A model generated the notes under the pieces. The model was not told the DNA's origin. It did not search any database and saw only the letters and a list, made by a program, of their open reading frames with translations. A program made the translations under genes and the position numbers. Positions 8,319-16,682 of a stretch of 64,000 bases of DNA are shown piece by piece (the first letter of the stretch is position 1; every line of letters starts with the position of its first letter). Origin of the DNA: Desertimonas sp963772825 (GTDB taxonomy: Bacteria > Actinomycetota > Acidimicrobiia > Acidimicrobiales > Ilumatobacteraceae). Location: NCBI GenBank assembly GCA_963772825.1, contig CAVYYX010000012.1:186001-250000 (forward strand), given 5' to 3'.

Positions 8319-9174
8319 TCAGGCGACGTGGTGACGCACGGCCAGGCGCTGGGCCGAGTCGTCGCCGGGGACGGGGAGCTGGACGGCGACGGTGAGCGCC
8401 GGCCACTCGGCCGGGGCGAGGAGTTGATATTCGAACGTCAGCAGTCCGGCGACCGGATGATTGAAGCGGCGTAGCCGGGTCTCGAAGCGGGCAACGTCGT
8501 GTTCCGCCCACCAGCGGTCGAATTCGGGACTCGTCATCCGCAACCGCTCGATCATCTCCACCATCACGGGGTCGTCGCGCAGCGCCGTTGTCGAGGCGCG
8601 GAACTCGGCGAGTGCCTGACGGGCGTGGAGGTCCCAGTCGACGATGAGGGCGCGGGTCGCCGGGTCGGCGAAGAGCACCCACAACAGGTTGCGCTGCTCG
8701 TCGGCCAGCGACTCGATGGGCGGATAGAGGCGGGCCTGGGCGGCGTTCCATGCCACGAACTCCCAGCGCGGGCCGAGCACGTAGGCGGGGGCCGGCTCGA
8801 AGGCGTCGATCAGCCGGCGCAGCGCCGACGGCACGTCCTCGGGGCCGTAGGTGCTGAATCCAGGCGGCGCGCTCGGCAGCTGGCTGGCCGAGGGCGGTGA
8901 GGTGGTCGATGCCGGCATCGTCGAGACGCAGTGCCCGCCCGATCGCCCGCAGCACGTCGGCAGACGCGTTGATCCGCCGACCCTGCTCGAGCCACGTGTA
9001 CCACGTCACGGAGACGCCGGCGAGCATCGCCACCTCCTCGCGGCGCAGTCCCGGCGTACGCCGTGCCCGACCGGCGGGCAGTCCGACCTGCGCCGGCGTG
9101 AGGGCCTCCCGCCGGGCGCGGAGGAACTCGGCGAGAGCGGCGCGGTGATCGGTCGATGGTGGGGCGGTGGACAT
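8319..9174 (-). CDS. XRE-family regulator (MmyB-like), one frame change near 8.87 kb
   Basis: The amino-terminal 85 residues hold a helix-turn-helix of the XRE type (RRTPGLRREEVAMLAGVSVT, WYTWLEQGR, ADVLRAIGRALRL). After HLTALGQ the family sequence continues one frame over as FSTYGPEDVPSALRRLIDAF, PAYVLGPRWEFVAWNAAQAR and ends AQRLAVRHHVA; this second part is the MmyB ligand-binding-like domain. One base has changed between about 8858 and 8895. Restored length is about 284 residues, normal for the family. The start has a good GGAGG site. It is divergent from the VOC gene; its targets are unknown but in this family are often adjacent oxidoreductases. Confidence 0.85.
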
Positions 9175-9248
9175 GGAACCTCCGACAGTTCAGCACCGCG
9201 CGCCACGTGGGAGCCAGGTATCGAGCGCACCCGCCCGCCCGAGGGGCC

Positions 9249-9279
9249 TTGACCCTCCCGTTGGGGGAGCGTTCACGCT
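9249..9279 (+). promoter_or_regulatory. MerR-type promoter and operator of the VOC gene
   Basis: A -35 box TTGACC (9249-9254) and a -10-like box CACGCT (9274-9279) are separated by 19 bases, the long spacer typical of MerR-activated promoters. The spacer holds the near-palindrome ACCCTCCC-GTTGG-GGGAGCGT (9252-9272), with seven of eight arm pairs matching. The transcript would start almost exactly at the ATG at 9287, so the mRNA is probably leaderless. The MerR gene lies 39 bases after the VOC gene. Confidence 0.65.
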
Positions 9280-9286
9280 GGGCGTC

Positions 9287-9712
9287 ATGCTGCAGATCAA
9301 CAAGCACTTCGTCCTCTTCGTCGTCGCCGACCCGGCGGCGTGCCGAGACTTCTATGTCGAGCACTTCGGTTTCGAGGTAGAGATCGACGTCGGTTGGTAC
9401 GTGGTACTCACCTCAGGATCGGAGCGCCCGATGGGCCTCGGCTTCCTGCAAGCCGATCATCCGACGCAACCTGCGCATCACAGTTCACCAACAACTGGAG
9501 GCCGCTTCATCACGTTCGAGGTCGACGTGGTCGATCCGATCGCCGAGCGGCTCCTGGCCGCCGGGCTCGACGTCGACGTCCCGTTGCGCGACGAGCCGTG
9601 GGGTCAACGCCACCTCATCGTCCGCGACCCGGCAGGCAACGGCGTCGACATCGTGCAGAACATCGCGCCGGACCCCGTGTTCGCTCGTCGATGGTTCAAG
9701 ATGGCGGTGTGA
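9287..9712 (+). CDS. VOC-family (glyoxalase/bleomycin-resistance-like) protein
   Basis: A 141-residue single-repeat VOC protein: strand KHFVLFVVADPAACRDFYVE at the start, GRFITFEVDVVDPIAERLL in the middle, and RHLIVRDPAGNGVDIVQN near the end, the last being the signature of the family's metal-binding or substrate strand. The start ATG is chosen because similarity begins there and because the MerR-type promoter directs transcription to that position; the open frame extends 120 bases upstream through the promoter. It precedes the MerR regulator gene and is probably co-transcribed with it. VOC members include glyoxalases, dioxygenases and drug-binding proteins; the pairing with a TipA/BmrR-like MerR protein suggests a small hydrophobic or drug-like ligand. 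Confidence 0.8.
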   Translation: MLQINKHFVLFVVADPAACRDFYVEHFGFEVEIDVGWYVVLTSGSERPMGLGFLQADHPTQPAHHSSPTTGGRFITFEVDVVDPIAERLLAAGLDVDVPLRDEPWGQRHLIVRDPAGNGVDIVQNIAPDPVFARRWFKMAV

Positions 9713-9750
9713 GCGGTGTGAGCGAGCGAAGCGAGCGAACGAGGATTCAC

Positions 9751-10611
9751 GTGAGCAACGGTGGCGCGACGCTGTCGATCGGCGAGTTCTCCAAGCTGAC
9801 CCATCTCAGCGTCAAGGCACTTCGTCACTATCACGACGTCGGTCTGCTCGTGCCGGCGGCGATCGATCGTGGATCGCGCTACCGCCGCTACGACGCCGCC
9901 CAGGCCCGTGACGCCCAGCTGATTCGCCGGCTCCGCGCCCTCGACATGCCCATCGAGTCGATCCGCGTCGTCACCACGGCCGCTGACGCAGCGGCCCGTG
10001 ATGCGGCGATCTCCGAGCACCTTTCGCGTATGGAGGGTGAGCTGGCGCGGACCCGGGAGGTCGTCGCCTCGCTGCGGTCGCTGCTCTCCGAGCCGCACCT
10101 CGACATCGGCGTCGAGCGCCGGCGGCTCGACGACCTGACCACATTGGCGATCCGCGCCGACGTGGCGCGGCAGCACGTCGACTCGTGGTGCGGTGCCGCA
10201 TTCGGCGAGCTGTGGTCCGCAGTGCAGGACGCTGGTGCCGAAGTCAGCGGGCCTGGCGGCGGCCTGTACTCGGCGGCGTTCTTTGCCGACGACCACGGGC
10301 CGGTCGTCGCCTACCTCCCCGTGATCTCGGCGCCAGCGTCGGTTCGGGGACGTGCCGAGGTTGTCGAGGTAGGCGGTGGTGAGGTGCTCGTCGCCACGCA
10401 TGCCGGCCCGTTCGCCGACCTCGACCGCACCTACGCGCTGCTCGGGGCGGCAGCCAACGAGTTGGGCATCGCCGGCGACGGAGCGATTCGCGAGCTCTAC
10501 GTCGTCGGACCCGACGTCACCGCCGACCCGCTCCGATTTCGCACCGAGGTGTGCTGGCCGCTCGACGGCGGCGCCGATTCTCATGCCACTTTTCGGCCAC
10601 CAGTGGCGTGA
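9751..10611 (+). CDS. MerR-family regulator with GyrI-like effector domain; C-terminus from repeat B
   Basis: A 286-residue MerR regulator. SIGEFSKLTHLSVKALRHYH is the winged helix-turn-helix, a coiled-coil dimerisation helix follows (residues about 85-120), and the rest resembles the GyrI/BmrR effector-binding domain (VVAYLPVI, ATHAGPFADLDRTYALLGA, ELYVVGPDV). GTG at 9751 is the likely start; upstream DNA is a GAGCGAGCGAAGCGAGCGAA repeat. The last codons (ADSHATFRPPVA, stop) are encoded by repeat element B, so the original C-terminus seems to have been replaced or extended. It probably activates the upstream VOC promoter on binding a cationic or aromatic ligand. Confidence 0.85.
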   Translation: MSNGGATLSIGEFSKLTHLSVKALRHYHDVGLLVPAAIDRGSRYRRYDAAQARDAQLIRRLRALDMPIESIRVVTTAADAAARDAAISEHLSRMEGELARTREVVASLRSLLSEPHLDIGVERRRLDDLTTLAIRADVARQHVDSWCGAAFGELWSAVQDAGAEVSGPGGGLYSAAFFADDHGPVVAYLPVISAPASVRGRAEVVEVGGGEVLVATHAGPFADLDRTYALLGAAANELGIAGDGAIRELYVVGPDVTADPLRFRTEVCWPLDGGADSHATFRPPVA

Positions 10612-10626
10612 ACATGGCATGAGAAA
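10576..10626 (+). repeat. Element B copy 1 (palindromic, overlaps merR 3' end)
   Basis: Arms ATTCTCATGCCA (10577-10588) and TGGCATGAGAAA (10615-10626) pair at 11 of 12 positions; the centre holds a second hairpin GCCAC-CA-GTGGC. Element B copy 2 lies about 1 kb away in the same orientation. The stop codon of the MerR gene lies inside the element. Confidence 0.85.
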
Positions 10627-10670
10627 CGCTGGGTTCCGTTTCGCTCGGTTGGTGACGCCCAGGGCGGGTG

Positions 10671-11627
10671 ATGCTCGACAATCCTCACCTTCAACGGCTG
10701 CTCGCCCGCCAGTTCGGCGTCGTTACCATCGCTCAGCTGCTCGAGTTCGGCAGCTCGCGGCGGTCGATCAGCCGCGCGGTCGAGCGCGGCGTGCTGGCAC
10801 CGATTCTTCCCGGCGTGTTCCGGGTCACCGGATACGTCGAGTCGTACGAGGCGCTGGCGCTGGCCGTCCAGTTGCACACCGCACCTGACGGGGCGCTCGC
10901 CGGGCCGACGGCGGGCCGGCTCCGGGGGATGCGCCAGATGCCGAGTCGCAGGCTGTACGTCGTATCGGCGCGCCGGACACGGACGAAACTGCCGGCTTGG
11001 GTCGCGAAGACCGAGACGTCGTGGATCGACCCGCACCTCGACGTCGTCATCGTCGGCGACGTGTTCCGGGTGTTGCGACCCGAGGTGATGCTCCTGACGC
11101 TCGCCGAGTTGTTCAACGACTTTCGGTTCGAGCGCGCCGCCGAGGATGCGTGGCACCTCGACCTGGTCACTCCCGACAGCGCTTCCGCGTGGCTCGCCGG
11201 CGTCCGTCGGCAGGGACGGAGCGGCATCGCCCGGATGGAGCGCTGGTTGGCCAAGACCGGTGCGCGGGCCCGGCCGAGCCAAAGCGGGTTCGAGCTCGAC
11301 GTACTCGACGCGCTGCGCGCCGTCGGGCTACCCGAACCTGAGCGTCAGCACCCCGTAACGTTGACCAGCGGTGAGGTCGTCCACCTCGATTTCGCCTGGC
11401 CCGACGTGACCCTCGGGGTCGAGCCCGGCCACTCGTGGTGGCACAACGGTGATCTCGGTGTCCAGGCCGATCAAGCACGCGACCTCGCCTGCGGCGAGGT
11501 CGGCTGGCACGTCATCCGCTTCGACGAGTCCGCTCGTGCTGATCTCGCCGGCGTGTGCCGCAAGATCCGCGCCACCTACCTCCGCCGCGCCGATTCTCAT
11601 GCCGATTCTCGGCCACATCTGGCGTGA
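10671..11627 (+). CDS. AbiEi-like / DUF559-type endonuclease-fold protein; C-terminus from repeat B
   Basis: A 318-residue protein with an amino-terminal winged-helix region like AbiEi antitoxins (LLARQFGVVTIAQLLEFG, SRAVERGVLAPILPGVFRV) and a carboxyl-terminal region like DUF559/Vsr-type nuclease folds (GFELDVLDALRAVGLPEPER, VVHLDFAWPDVTLGVEPG, DLACGEVGWHVIRFD). The pattern E...D-hydrophobic-D...V-E-P matches the restriction-endonuclease-like core loosely. No partner toxin gene is visible, so a toxin-antitoxin role is not supported. The gene lies between two direct copies of element B and its last twelve codons (ADSHADSRPHLA) come from copy 2. A related gene is at 52.0-53.0 kb, also beside a palindromic repeat. 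Function unknown. Confidence 0.7.
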   Translation: MLDNPHLQRLLARQFGVVTIAQLLEFGSSRRSISRAVERGVLAPILPGVFRVTGYVESYEALALAVQLHTAPDGALAGPTAGRLRGMRQMPSRRLYVVSARRTRTKLPAWVAKTETSWIDPHLDVVIVGDVFRVLRPEVMLLTLAELFNDFRFERAAEDAWHLDLVTPDSASAWLAGVRRQGRSGIARMERWLAKTGARARPSQSGFELDVLDALRAVGLPEPERQHPVTLTSGEVVHLDFAWPDVTLGVEPGHSWWHNGDLGVQADQARDLACGEVGWHVIRFDESARADLAGVCRKIRATYLRRADSHADSRPHLA

Positions 11628-11643
11628 AAGTGGCATGAGAATC
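11592..11643 (+). repeat. Element B copy 2 (palindromic, overlaps 3' end of the DUF559-like gene)
   Basis: Perfect 12-bp arms GATTCTCATGCC (11592-11603) and GGCATGAGAATC (11632-11643) enclose CGGCCAC and TGGCGTGAA, shared with copy 1. The stop codon of the upstream gene (11625-11627) is inside the repeat at the same relative position as in copy 1. Confidence 0.88.
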
Positions 11644-11664
11644 CGGCGCGGTGCGGCTCATCGC

Positions 11665-11670
11665 TACGGT
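11665..11670 (+). promoter_or_regulatory. -10 box of the M20 peptidase gene (leaderless)
   Basis: TACGGT ends six bases before the GTG start, placing the transcript start at or next to the start codon. Confidence 0.55.
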
Positions 11671-11676
11671 GGCGGC

Positions 11677-12774
11677 GTGGATGCCGCACGCTTCGACCTC
11701 GACGAGATGGTCGGCGACCTCGGTCGCCTCGTCACTGTCGAGTCGCCGTCCCACGACATCGACGCCCTGACGCAATCGGCGAACGTGCTCGCCGATCTGC
11801 TCCGTGTGCGCCTCGGATCGGACCCGGAGCTGGTCGTCGGTCCCGCCGGCCCGCACGTCCACTGGCGGGCTGGCGACCGCCCCCGGGTGCTCGTCGTCGG
11901 CCATCACGACACGGTGTTCCCGGTCGGCGCACTGGCGGCACGCCCGTTCACCGTCCGAGACGGCCGGGCGACCGGACCCGGCGTGTTCGACATGAAGGGC
12001 GGCGTCGTCACGGCCATCCACGCCGTCGCCTCGCTCGCCGACCGCAGCGGCATCGAGATGCTGTTCACGTGCGACGAGGAGGTCGGTTCGCTGACGTCGC
12101 GTCGGCTCATCGAGGAGCGCGCCGTGGCTTGCGGACACGTGCTCGTGCTCGAGCCGGCGGCCGACGGAGGCGCCTTGAAGATCGGCCGCAAGGGCGTCGG
12201 CATGTATGCCGTGGAGGTCGGCGGGCGAGCCGCTCATGCCGGCCTCGAACCGGAGAAGGGGGTCAACGCCCTCGTCGAGGCGGCGCACCAGGTGCTGGCG
12301 ATCACGAAGATCGCCCGACCCGAGGTCGGCACGACGGTCACCCCGACGGTGGCCCACGCCGGCACGGCGGAGAACGTGGTCCCGGCGGCAGCGACGATTC
12401 GCGTCGACGTGCGGGTCACCTCGCTCGACGAGGCCCAGCGCGTCGACAAGGAGATCTCGGCGCTGGCGCCGGTCGACCCTCAGGCGACGATCGCCGTGTC
12501 AGGCGGCGTGAACCGGCCTCCGATGCAGGTCGAGTCGAGCGTCGAGCTGTTCGCTTCCGCCCAGCAGGCGGCCCAGGAAGTCGGGATCGGCCCGGTCGAC
12601 GGGGTCAGCGTCGGCGGGGGCAGCGACGGCAACTTCACGGCTGCCCTGGGCGTCCCGACGCTCGACGGCCTCGGCGTCGTCGGAGGCGGCGCCCACGCCG
12701 ACCACGAGTGGGTCGACGTGTCGTCGCTTCCCGAGCGCGCCGCCCTCCTCGCCGCCCTGCTCGCCGCGCTCTGA
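11677..12774 (+). CDS. M20-family metallopeptidase (carboxypeptidase G2-like)
   Basis: A 365-residue zinc peptidase. VLVVGHHDTVFPVGALAARP carries the first metal histidine and aspartate, ATGPGVFDMKGG the bridging aspartate, and LLFTCDEEVGS-type sequence (MLFTCDEEVGS) the catalytic glutamate; GRAAHAGLEPEKGVNALVEA belongs to the dimerisation domain and GGGAHADHEWVD holds the last metal histidine. The architecture is that of glutamate carboxypeptidase/ArgE/DapE relatives, cytoplasmic, with no signal peptide. The GTG start follows a -10 box by six bases. Its stop TGA directly abuts the argG stop on the other strand. Substrate could be an N-acylated amino acid or peptide; nothing in the context decides. 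Confidence 0.88.
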   Translation: MDAARFDLDEMVGDLGRLVTVESPSHDIDALTQSANVLADLLRVRLGSDPELVVGPAGPHVHWRAGDRPRVLVVGHHDTVFPVGALAARPFTVRDGRATGPGVFDMKGGVVTAIHAVASLADRSGIEMLFTCDEEVGSLTSRRLIEERAVACGHVLVLEPAADGGALKIGRKGVGMYAVEVGGRAAHAGLEPEKGVNALVEAAHQVLAITKIARPEVGTTVTPTVAHAGTAENVVPAAATIRVDVRVTSLDEAQRVDKEISALAPVDPQATIAVSGGVNRPPMQVESSVELFASAQQAAQEVGIGPVDGVSVGGGSDGNFTAALGVPTLDGLGVVGGGAHADHEWVDVSSLPERAALLAALLAAL

Positions 12775-14109
12775 TCAGGTGTCGTGGATCGGGTCGAGCT
12801 CGGACTTGCCGCCGCGGCCGAGGGTGCCGGCGGCGCGATAGACGTCGAGCTTGGCACGGGTGTCGTCGATGTCGAGGTTGCGCATCGTCAGCTGTCCGAT
12901 GCGGTCGAGGGGCCCGAAGGCGGAATCCTCGACGCGCTCCATCGACAGCCGCTCGGGTGAGTAGGTGAGGTCCGGCCCGGTCGTGTCGACGATCGTGTAG
13001 TCGTCGCCCCGGCGCAGGCGCAGGGTGACCGATCCGGTGACCGCAGAGCCGACCCAGCGCAACAGCGATTCACGCAGCATCAGGCTCTGCGGGTCGAACC
13101 ATCGGCCCTCGTACAGCAAGCGGCCGAGACGCCGGCCCATCGTGCGGTAGTTGTCGACGGTGCCCTCGTTGTGGATCGCCGTCACGAGGCGCTCGTAGGC
13201 GATGTGCAGCAGCGCCAAGCCGGGCGCCTCGTAGATCCCCCTGCTCTTGGCCTCGATGATCCGGTTCTCGATCTGGTCGCTCATCCCCAGCCCGTGGCGC
13301 CCACCGATCTCGTTGGCGCGCAGGACGAGGTCGACCTGGTCGAGCTGCTCGCCGTCCAGCTTTGTCGGCCAGCCGCCCTCGAACGTGACCGACACGTCCT
13401 CGGCGGCGATCTCGACGCGCGGGTCCCAGTGGGCGACGCCCATGATCGGCGTGACGATCTCCATCGAGGTCGCAAGCTCCTCGAGCGACTTGGCCTCGTG
13501 CGTCGCCCCCCAGATGTTGGCGTCGGTGGAGTAGGCCTTCTCGGTGGGGTCGCGGTAGGGCAGCCCGTGGGACTGCAGGAAGGCGCTCATCTCCGCCCGC
13601 CCACCGAGCTCACCGACGAAGTCGGCGTCGAGCCACGGTTTGTAGATCCGCAGGGCCGGGTTGACGAGCAGCCCGTAGCGATAGAAGCGCTCGATGTCGT
13701 TGCCCTTGTAGGTGCTCCCGTCACCCCAGATGTCGACACCGTCGTCGTGCATCGCCTGGACGAGCAGCGTGCCGGTCACCGCCCGGCCCAGCGGCGTGGT
13801 GTTGAAGTACGTCTTGCCGGCGGTGGAGATGTGGAAGGCGCCGCACTGCAGGGCCATCAATCCCTCGCGCACCAGCTCCGGCCGGCAGTCGACGATGCGG
13901 GCCCGCTCGGCGCCGTACTGCTTGGCCCGGTCGGGCACGCCTCCGAGGTCCGCCTCGTCGTACTGGCCGAGGTCGGCGGTGTAGGCGTAGGGGATCGCCC
14001 CCCTGGCGCGCATCCAGGCGACCGCCGCCGACGTGTCGAGCCCGCCGGAGAAGGCGATCCCGATGCGCTCGCCGGACGGCAGCGACAGCAAGATGCGCCC
14101 CGAGTTCAT
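12775..14109 (-). CDS. argG: Argininosuccinate synthase
   Basis: A 444-residue enzyme that joins citrulline and aspartate with ATP in arginine synthesis. The PP-loop ATP site is GIAFSGGLDTSAAVAWM near residue 17; STAGKTYFNTTPLGRAVTGT and DGSTYKGNDIERFYRYG are further signatures. The length and the segment spacing match the longer E. coli-type argininosuccinate synthase, not the roughly 400-residue form common in other actinobacteria. It is an isolated gene here, with no other arg genes beside it. A TAGCGT -10 box stands eight bases before the ATG, so the mRNA is probably leaderless. Confidence 0.95.
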   Translation of the reverse strand: MNSGRILLSLPSGERIGIAFSGGLDTSAAVAWMRARGAIPYAYTADLGQYDEADLGGVPDRAKQYGAERARIVDCRPELVREGLMALQCGAFHISTAGKTYFNTTPLGRAVTGTLLVQAMHDDGVDIWGDGSTYKGNDIERFYRYGLLVNPALRIYKPWLDADFVGELGGRAEMSAFLQSHGLPYRDPTEKAYSTDANIWGATHEAKSLEELATSMEIVTPIMGVAHWDPRVEIAAEDVSVTFEGGWPTKLDGEQLDQVDLVLRANEIGGRHGLGMSDQIENRIIEAKSRGIYEAPGLALLHIAYERLVTAIHNEGTVDNYRTMGRRLGRLLYEGRWFDPQSLMLRESLLRWVGSAVTGSVTLRLRRGDDYTIVDTTGPDLTYSPERLSMERVEDSAFGPLDRIGQLTMRNLDIDDTRAKLDVYRAAGTLGRGGKSELDPIHDT

Positions 14110-14117
14110 GGCCAGCG

Positions 14118-14123
14118 ACGCTA
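14118..14123 (-). promoter_or_regulatory. -10 box of argG (leaderless)
   Basis: Minus-strand TAGCGT lies eight bases before the argG ATG; no separate ribosome-binding site fits in between. Confidence 0.55.
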
Positions 14124-14131
14124 ACGGCCGA

Positions 14132-14608
14132 TCAGGTGCGGTAGCGGCCGGCGAAGCCGGCGACGGCGATCAGCGCACCGGCGGCAGCGATCGCCAGCTC
14201 GATGATGCCGAGGCGGGGAACGTTGGCGAGGTCGAAGGCGGCGATCGCCCCGAGCACGGCGGCAGCGGCGAGGCCGAGCCATGGGAGCAGCCGCGAGTTG
14301 TTGACCGTGAACAGCACCATCACGAGCGGGGCGACGAACGGCAGCATCGTCACGTAAGCCGGTTGCGGATCGCCGAGCGGTCCGAGCCACCACGTGTTGA
14401 GGCCGAGCTCGCGGCTCGTCTTCCACACTGCGGTGTAGGCGACGATGACCAGCGCCCACCCGAGGCCCGTGACGAAGCGCCAGCCGTTGGTCAGTTGGCC
14501 GGGCTGCGGCGCCGCCTCGCTCGGTAGCACCGTCGGGTCGGTTCGACCAGCGGGGGGCGGTGGAGGAGGAGGCGCCAGCGGCGCCGCCGAAGTGCTCGCC
14601 GGGTCCAC
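14132..14608 (-). CDS. Small integral membrane protein of unknown function
   Basis: A 158-residue protein with a proline-rich cytoplasmic start (LAPPPPPPPAGRT) and four predicted membrane helices: FVTGLGWALVIVAYTAVW, VTMLPFVAPLVMVLFTV, LPWLGLAAAAVLGAIAAF and IIELAIAAAGALIAVAGFAG. No catalytic motif is visible. The GTG start is preceded by TACGCT and seven bases, so the transcript is likely leaderless. It lies divergent from a glycosyltransferase gene; no functional link is evident. Confidence 0.75.
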   Translation of the reverse strand: MDPASTSAAPLAPPPPPPPAGRTDPTVLPSEAAPQPGQLTNGWRFVTGLGWALVIVAYTAVWKTSRELGLNTWWLGPLGDPQPAYVTMLPFVAPLVMVLFTVNNSRLLPWLGLAAAAVLGAIAAFDLANVPRLGIIELAIAAAGALIAVAGFAGRYRT

Positions 14609-14615
14609 GAAGTCG

Positions 14616-14621
14616 AGCGTA
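14616..14621 (-). promoter_or_regulatory. -10 box of the membrane protein gene (leaderless)
   Basis: Minus-strand TACGCT lies seven bases before the GTG start at 14608. Confidence 0.5.
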
Positions 14622-14681
14622 GGCAGCGCATCCGCCGCCCGAAACGCGCGCTGCTCGCTACCGGTACCCTGGCGAATTCCT

Positions 14682-15425
14682 ATGGCATCGGGGTCGAACG
14701 AGTTGCTGTCGATCTTCTTCCCGATGTGGAACGAGGAGGACTACGTCGAACGCGCTGTCGCCGCGGCCACGGCGATCTGTACGCAGATGATCGACGACGG
14801 GGTGATCGGCGACTACGAGCTGATCATCGTCGACGACAAGTCGACGGACCGCACCCCGGAGCTCGCCGACGCCCTCGCCGACAAGGACTCGCACGTCCGC
14901 GTCGTCCACCACCCGGTCAACCGCAAGCTCGGTGGCTCGATCAAGACGGGTTTGGAGTCGGCGACGGGCGATCTGGTGCTGTACTCCGACGCCGACCTCC
15001 CGTTCGACTTCGAGGAAGTGCCGCGAGCGATCCGCCTGCTCCGGCTGTACGACGCCGACCTCATCAGCGCCTATCGCTTCGACCGCACCGCCGAGGGGAA
15101 CACGCGGGCGATCTACACGTTCTTTTACAACCTGTTCATCCGCACGATGTTCGGGGTCAAGGTCCGCGACATCAACTTCGCTTTCAAGCTGTTGCGCCGC
15201 CGCGTGCTCGAAAATATCGAGCTGCGCAGCGAGGGGTCGTTCATCGACGCCGAGCTGATCATTCGGGCGTTGCGCTCGGGTTTCGAGCTACAGCAGTTCG
15301 GTGTCGACTACTTCCCGCGCACCCGTGGACAGTCGACGCTGAGCTCGCTCGGCGTGATCCGCACGATCGTCGTCGAGATGGTCGGCCTGCGCGGCGAGCT
15401 GCGCGCGATCGAACGTCGTACGTGA
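14682..15425 (+). CDS. Glycosyltransferase family 2 (dolichol/polyprenyl-phosphate sugar synthase-like)
   Basis: A 247-residue GT-A fold enzyme. LLSIFFPMWNEEDYVERAV is the nucleotide-sugar-binding start, IIVDDKSTDRTPEL the second strand, and VLYSDADLPFDFEEV contains the DxD-type metal site. The remaining region (KLLRRRVLENIELRSEGSFI, DYFPRTRGQSTLS) matches polyprenyl-phosphate mannose/glucose synthases that lack carboxyl-terminal membrane helices. It would act at the inner face of the membrane, transferring a sugar from a nucleotide donor to a lipid carrier. A TACCCT -10 box stands 11 bases before the ATG. Donor and acceptor are not deducible. Confidence 0.85.
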   Translation: MASGSNELLSIFFPMWNEEDYVERAVAAATAICTQMIDDGVIGDYELIIVDDKSTDRTPELADALADKDSHVRVVHHPVNRKLGGSIKTGLESATGDLVLYSDADLPFDFEEVPRAIRLLRLYDADLISAYRFDRTAEGNTRAIYTFFYNLFIRTMFGVKVRDINFAFKLLRRRVLENIELRSEGSFIDAELIIRALRSGFELQQFGVDYFPRTRGQSTLSSLGVIRTIVVEMVGLRGELRAIERRT

Positions 15426-15464
15426 CACGGGCTCGCTAGGCTGAGGCCGGCACGGCCGCTTTCT

Positions 15465-16682
15465 GTGAACCCCTCCCCCTCCCCCTCCCGCCTCCCATCA
15501 GCGACCCGATCGCTGCCCGCGCTCGCCGCCATTGCGGTGATCGGGACGGTCGTCATCGCCGGCGTGGCCGGCGGCTTCGGGGGCGACGGTGGCGACGACG
15601 ATCCGCAGGCGGTTTCCACCAGCGCCACCACGTTGAGCACCAGCACGGTGCCGGTCACCGCGCCGATCGCCGTGGAATCGACGGATGCCCCGGTGACGAC
15701 GACCCATCTTTCGCAACCGCTCGGCCTCGGGATGGCCGGGGAAGAAGTTCGCCAGGTCCAGGAGCGCCTCGCTGAGCTGGGCTTCTTCGTCGGCGAGATC
15801 GACGGACAGTTCGGCCGGTTGTTCGAGCAGGCCCTGTGGGCGTATCAGAAGCTCGTCCTCAACGTCCCCCGCGACGAGCCGACGAGCATCCTCACCGACG
15901 AGCTGTGGCAGGACATGCAGCGGCCGATCCGCATCGAACCGAATCGGTGGCACTCCAAGGGCGAGGCGACGCGCAACCACGTCGAGATCTACCTGCCCTC
16001 GCAGGTTGCGGTGTTCTTCGTCGACGACGTGGCGGAGATGATCGTGCACGTCTCCAGCGGTGACGGCCAGGAGTGGAAAGAGGTCGTCAAGATCGACGTC
16101 GGTGAGTTCGGCAACGAGAACGGCACCGCACCGCTCGAGCGCCGCGAGATCGGCGTGTCGGTCACTCCCGGTGGCGTGTTCCGGATCGATCGGATGGTCG
16201 AAGGGCTGCGCAACAGCGCCCTCGGCGGGATGTGGGACCCTGCCTACTTCAACTACGGCATCGCCATGCACGGGGCGATGAACGTGCCGCTGCACCCGGC
16301 CTCGCATGGCTGCATCCGCATGTCACAGACCGCCGGACGAACGTTCCACCAGTACATCGACAAGGGTGACCAGGTCTTCGTGTGGGACGGCATCAAGGAA
16401 CCCGAGTACTACGCCGCCAACGCCAGCCTGGCCTACCCACGTGGTCAGACCCCGATCTTCAACCGCATCGACCCGACCTACACGACGACCACGAGTTCGA
16501 CGACGGCGCCGACCACGACGGTCGCACCCACCTCACCGCAGCAGACACCTGCCCCCACGCCGGCGCCGACGGTCGCCCAAACCCCTGCCCCCACGCAGCC
16601 GGCCACGACGGTGCCGCAACCCCCGGCCACCCAGCCGGCGACGACCTCGACGTCGACGACGGTCCCCGCAGCCGGCGCCTAG
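15465..16682 (+). CDS. Secreted L,D-transpeptidase with peptidoglycan-binding domain
   Basis: A 405-residue cell-wall enzyme. Residues 15-40 are a membrane anchor or signal segment (LPALAAIAVIGTVVIAGVAG), then a Thr/Ser linker, a PG_binding_1 domain (GMAGEEVRQVQERLAELGFF, AYQKLVL) around residues 85-145, and the YkuD catalytic domain (residues about 160-310) with AMHGAMNVPLHPASHGCIRM, whose histidine and cysteine are the catalytic pair. The last 80 residues are a Pro/Thr/Ala-rich tail. It would form 3-3 crosslinks in peptidoglycan or attach proteins to it. GTG is the start, with a TAGGCT -10 box 22 bases upstream. Its stop TAG shares CTAG with the stop of the convergent exopolyphosphatase gene. 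Confidence 0.9.
   Translation: MNPSPSPSRLPSATRSLPALAAIAVIGTVVIAGVAGGFGGDGGDDDPQAVSTSATTLSTSTVPVTAPIAVESTDAPVTTTHLSQPLGLGMAGEEVRQVQERLAELGFFVGEIDGQFGRLFEQALWAYQKLVLNVPRDEPTSILTDELWQDMQRPIRIEPNRWHSKGEATRNHVEIYLPSQVAVFFVDDVAEMIVHVSSGDGQEWKEVVKIDVGEFGNENGTAPLERREIGVSVTPGGVFRIDRMVEGLRNSALGGMWDPAYFNYGIAMHGAMNVPLHPASHGCIRMSQTAGRTFHQYIDKGDQVFVWDGIKEPEYYAANASLAYPRGQTPIFNRIDPTYTTTTSSTTAPTTTVAPTSPQQTPAPTPAPTVAQTPAPTQPATTVPQPPATQPATTSTSTTVPAAGA

Noticed and set aside
10671..11627. Type IV toxin-antitoxin (AbiE) locus
   Set aside because: Only the AbiEi-like winged-helix part is recognisable; there is no AbiEii nucleotidyltransferase gene next to it or next to the related gene at 52035.
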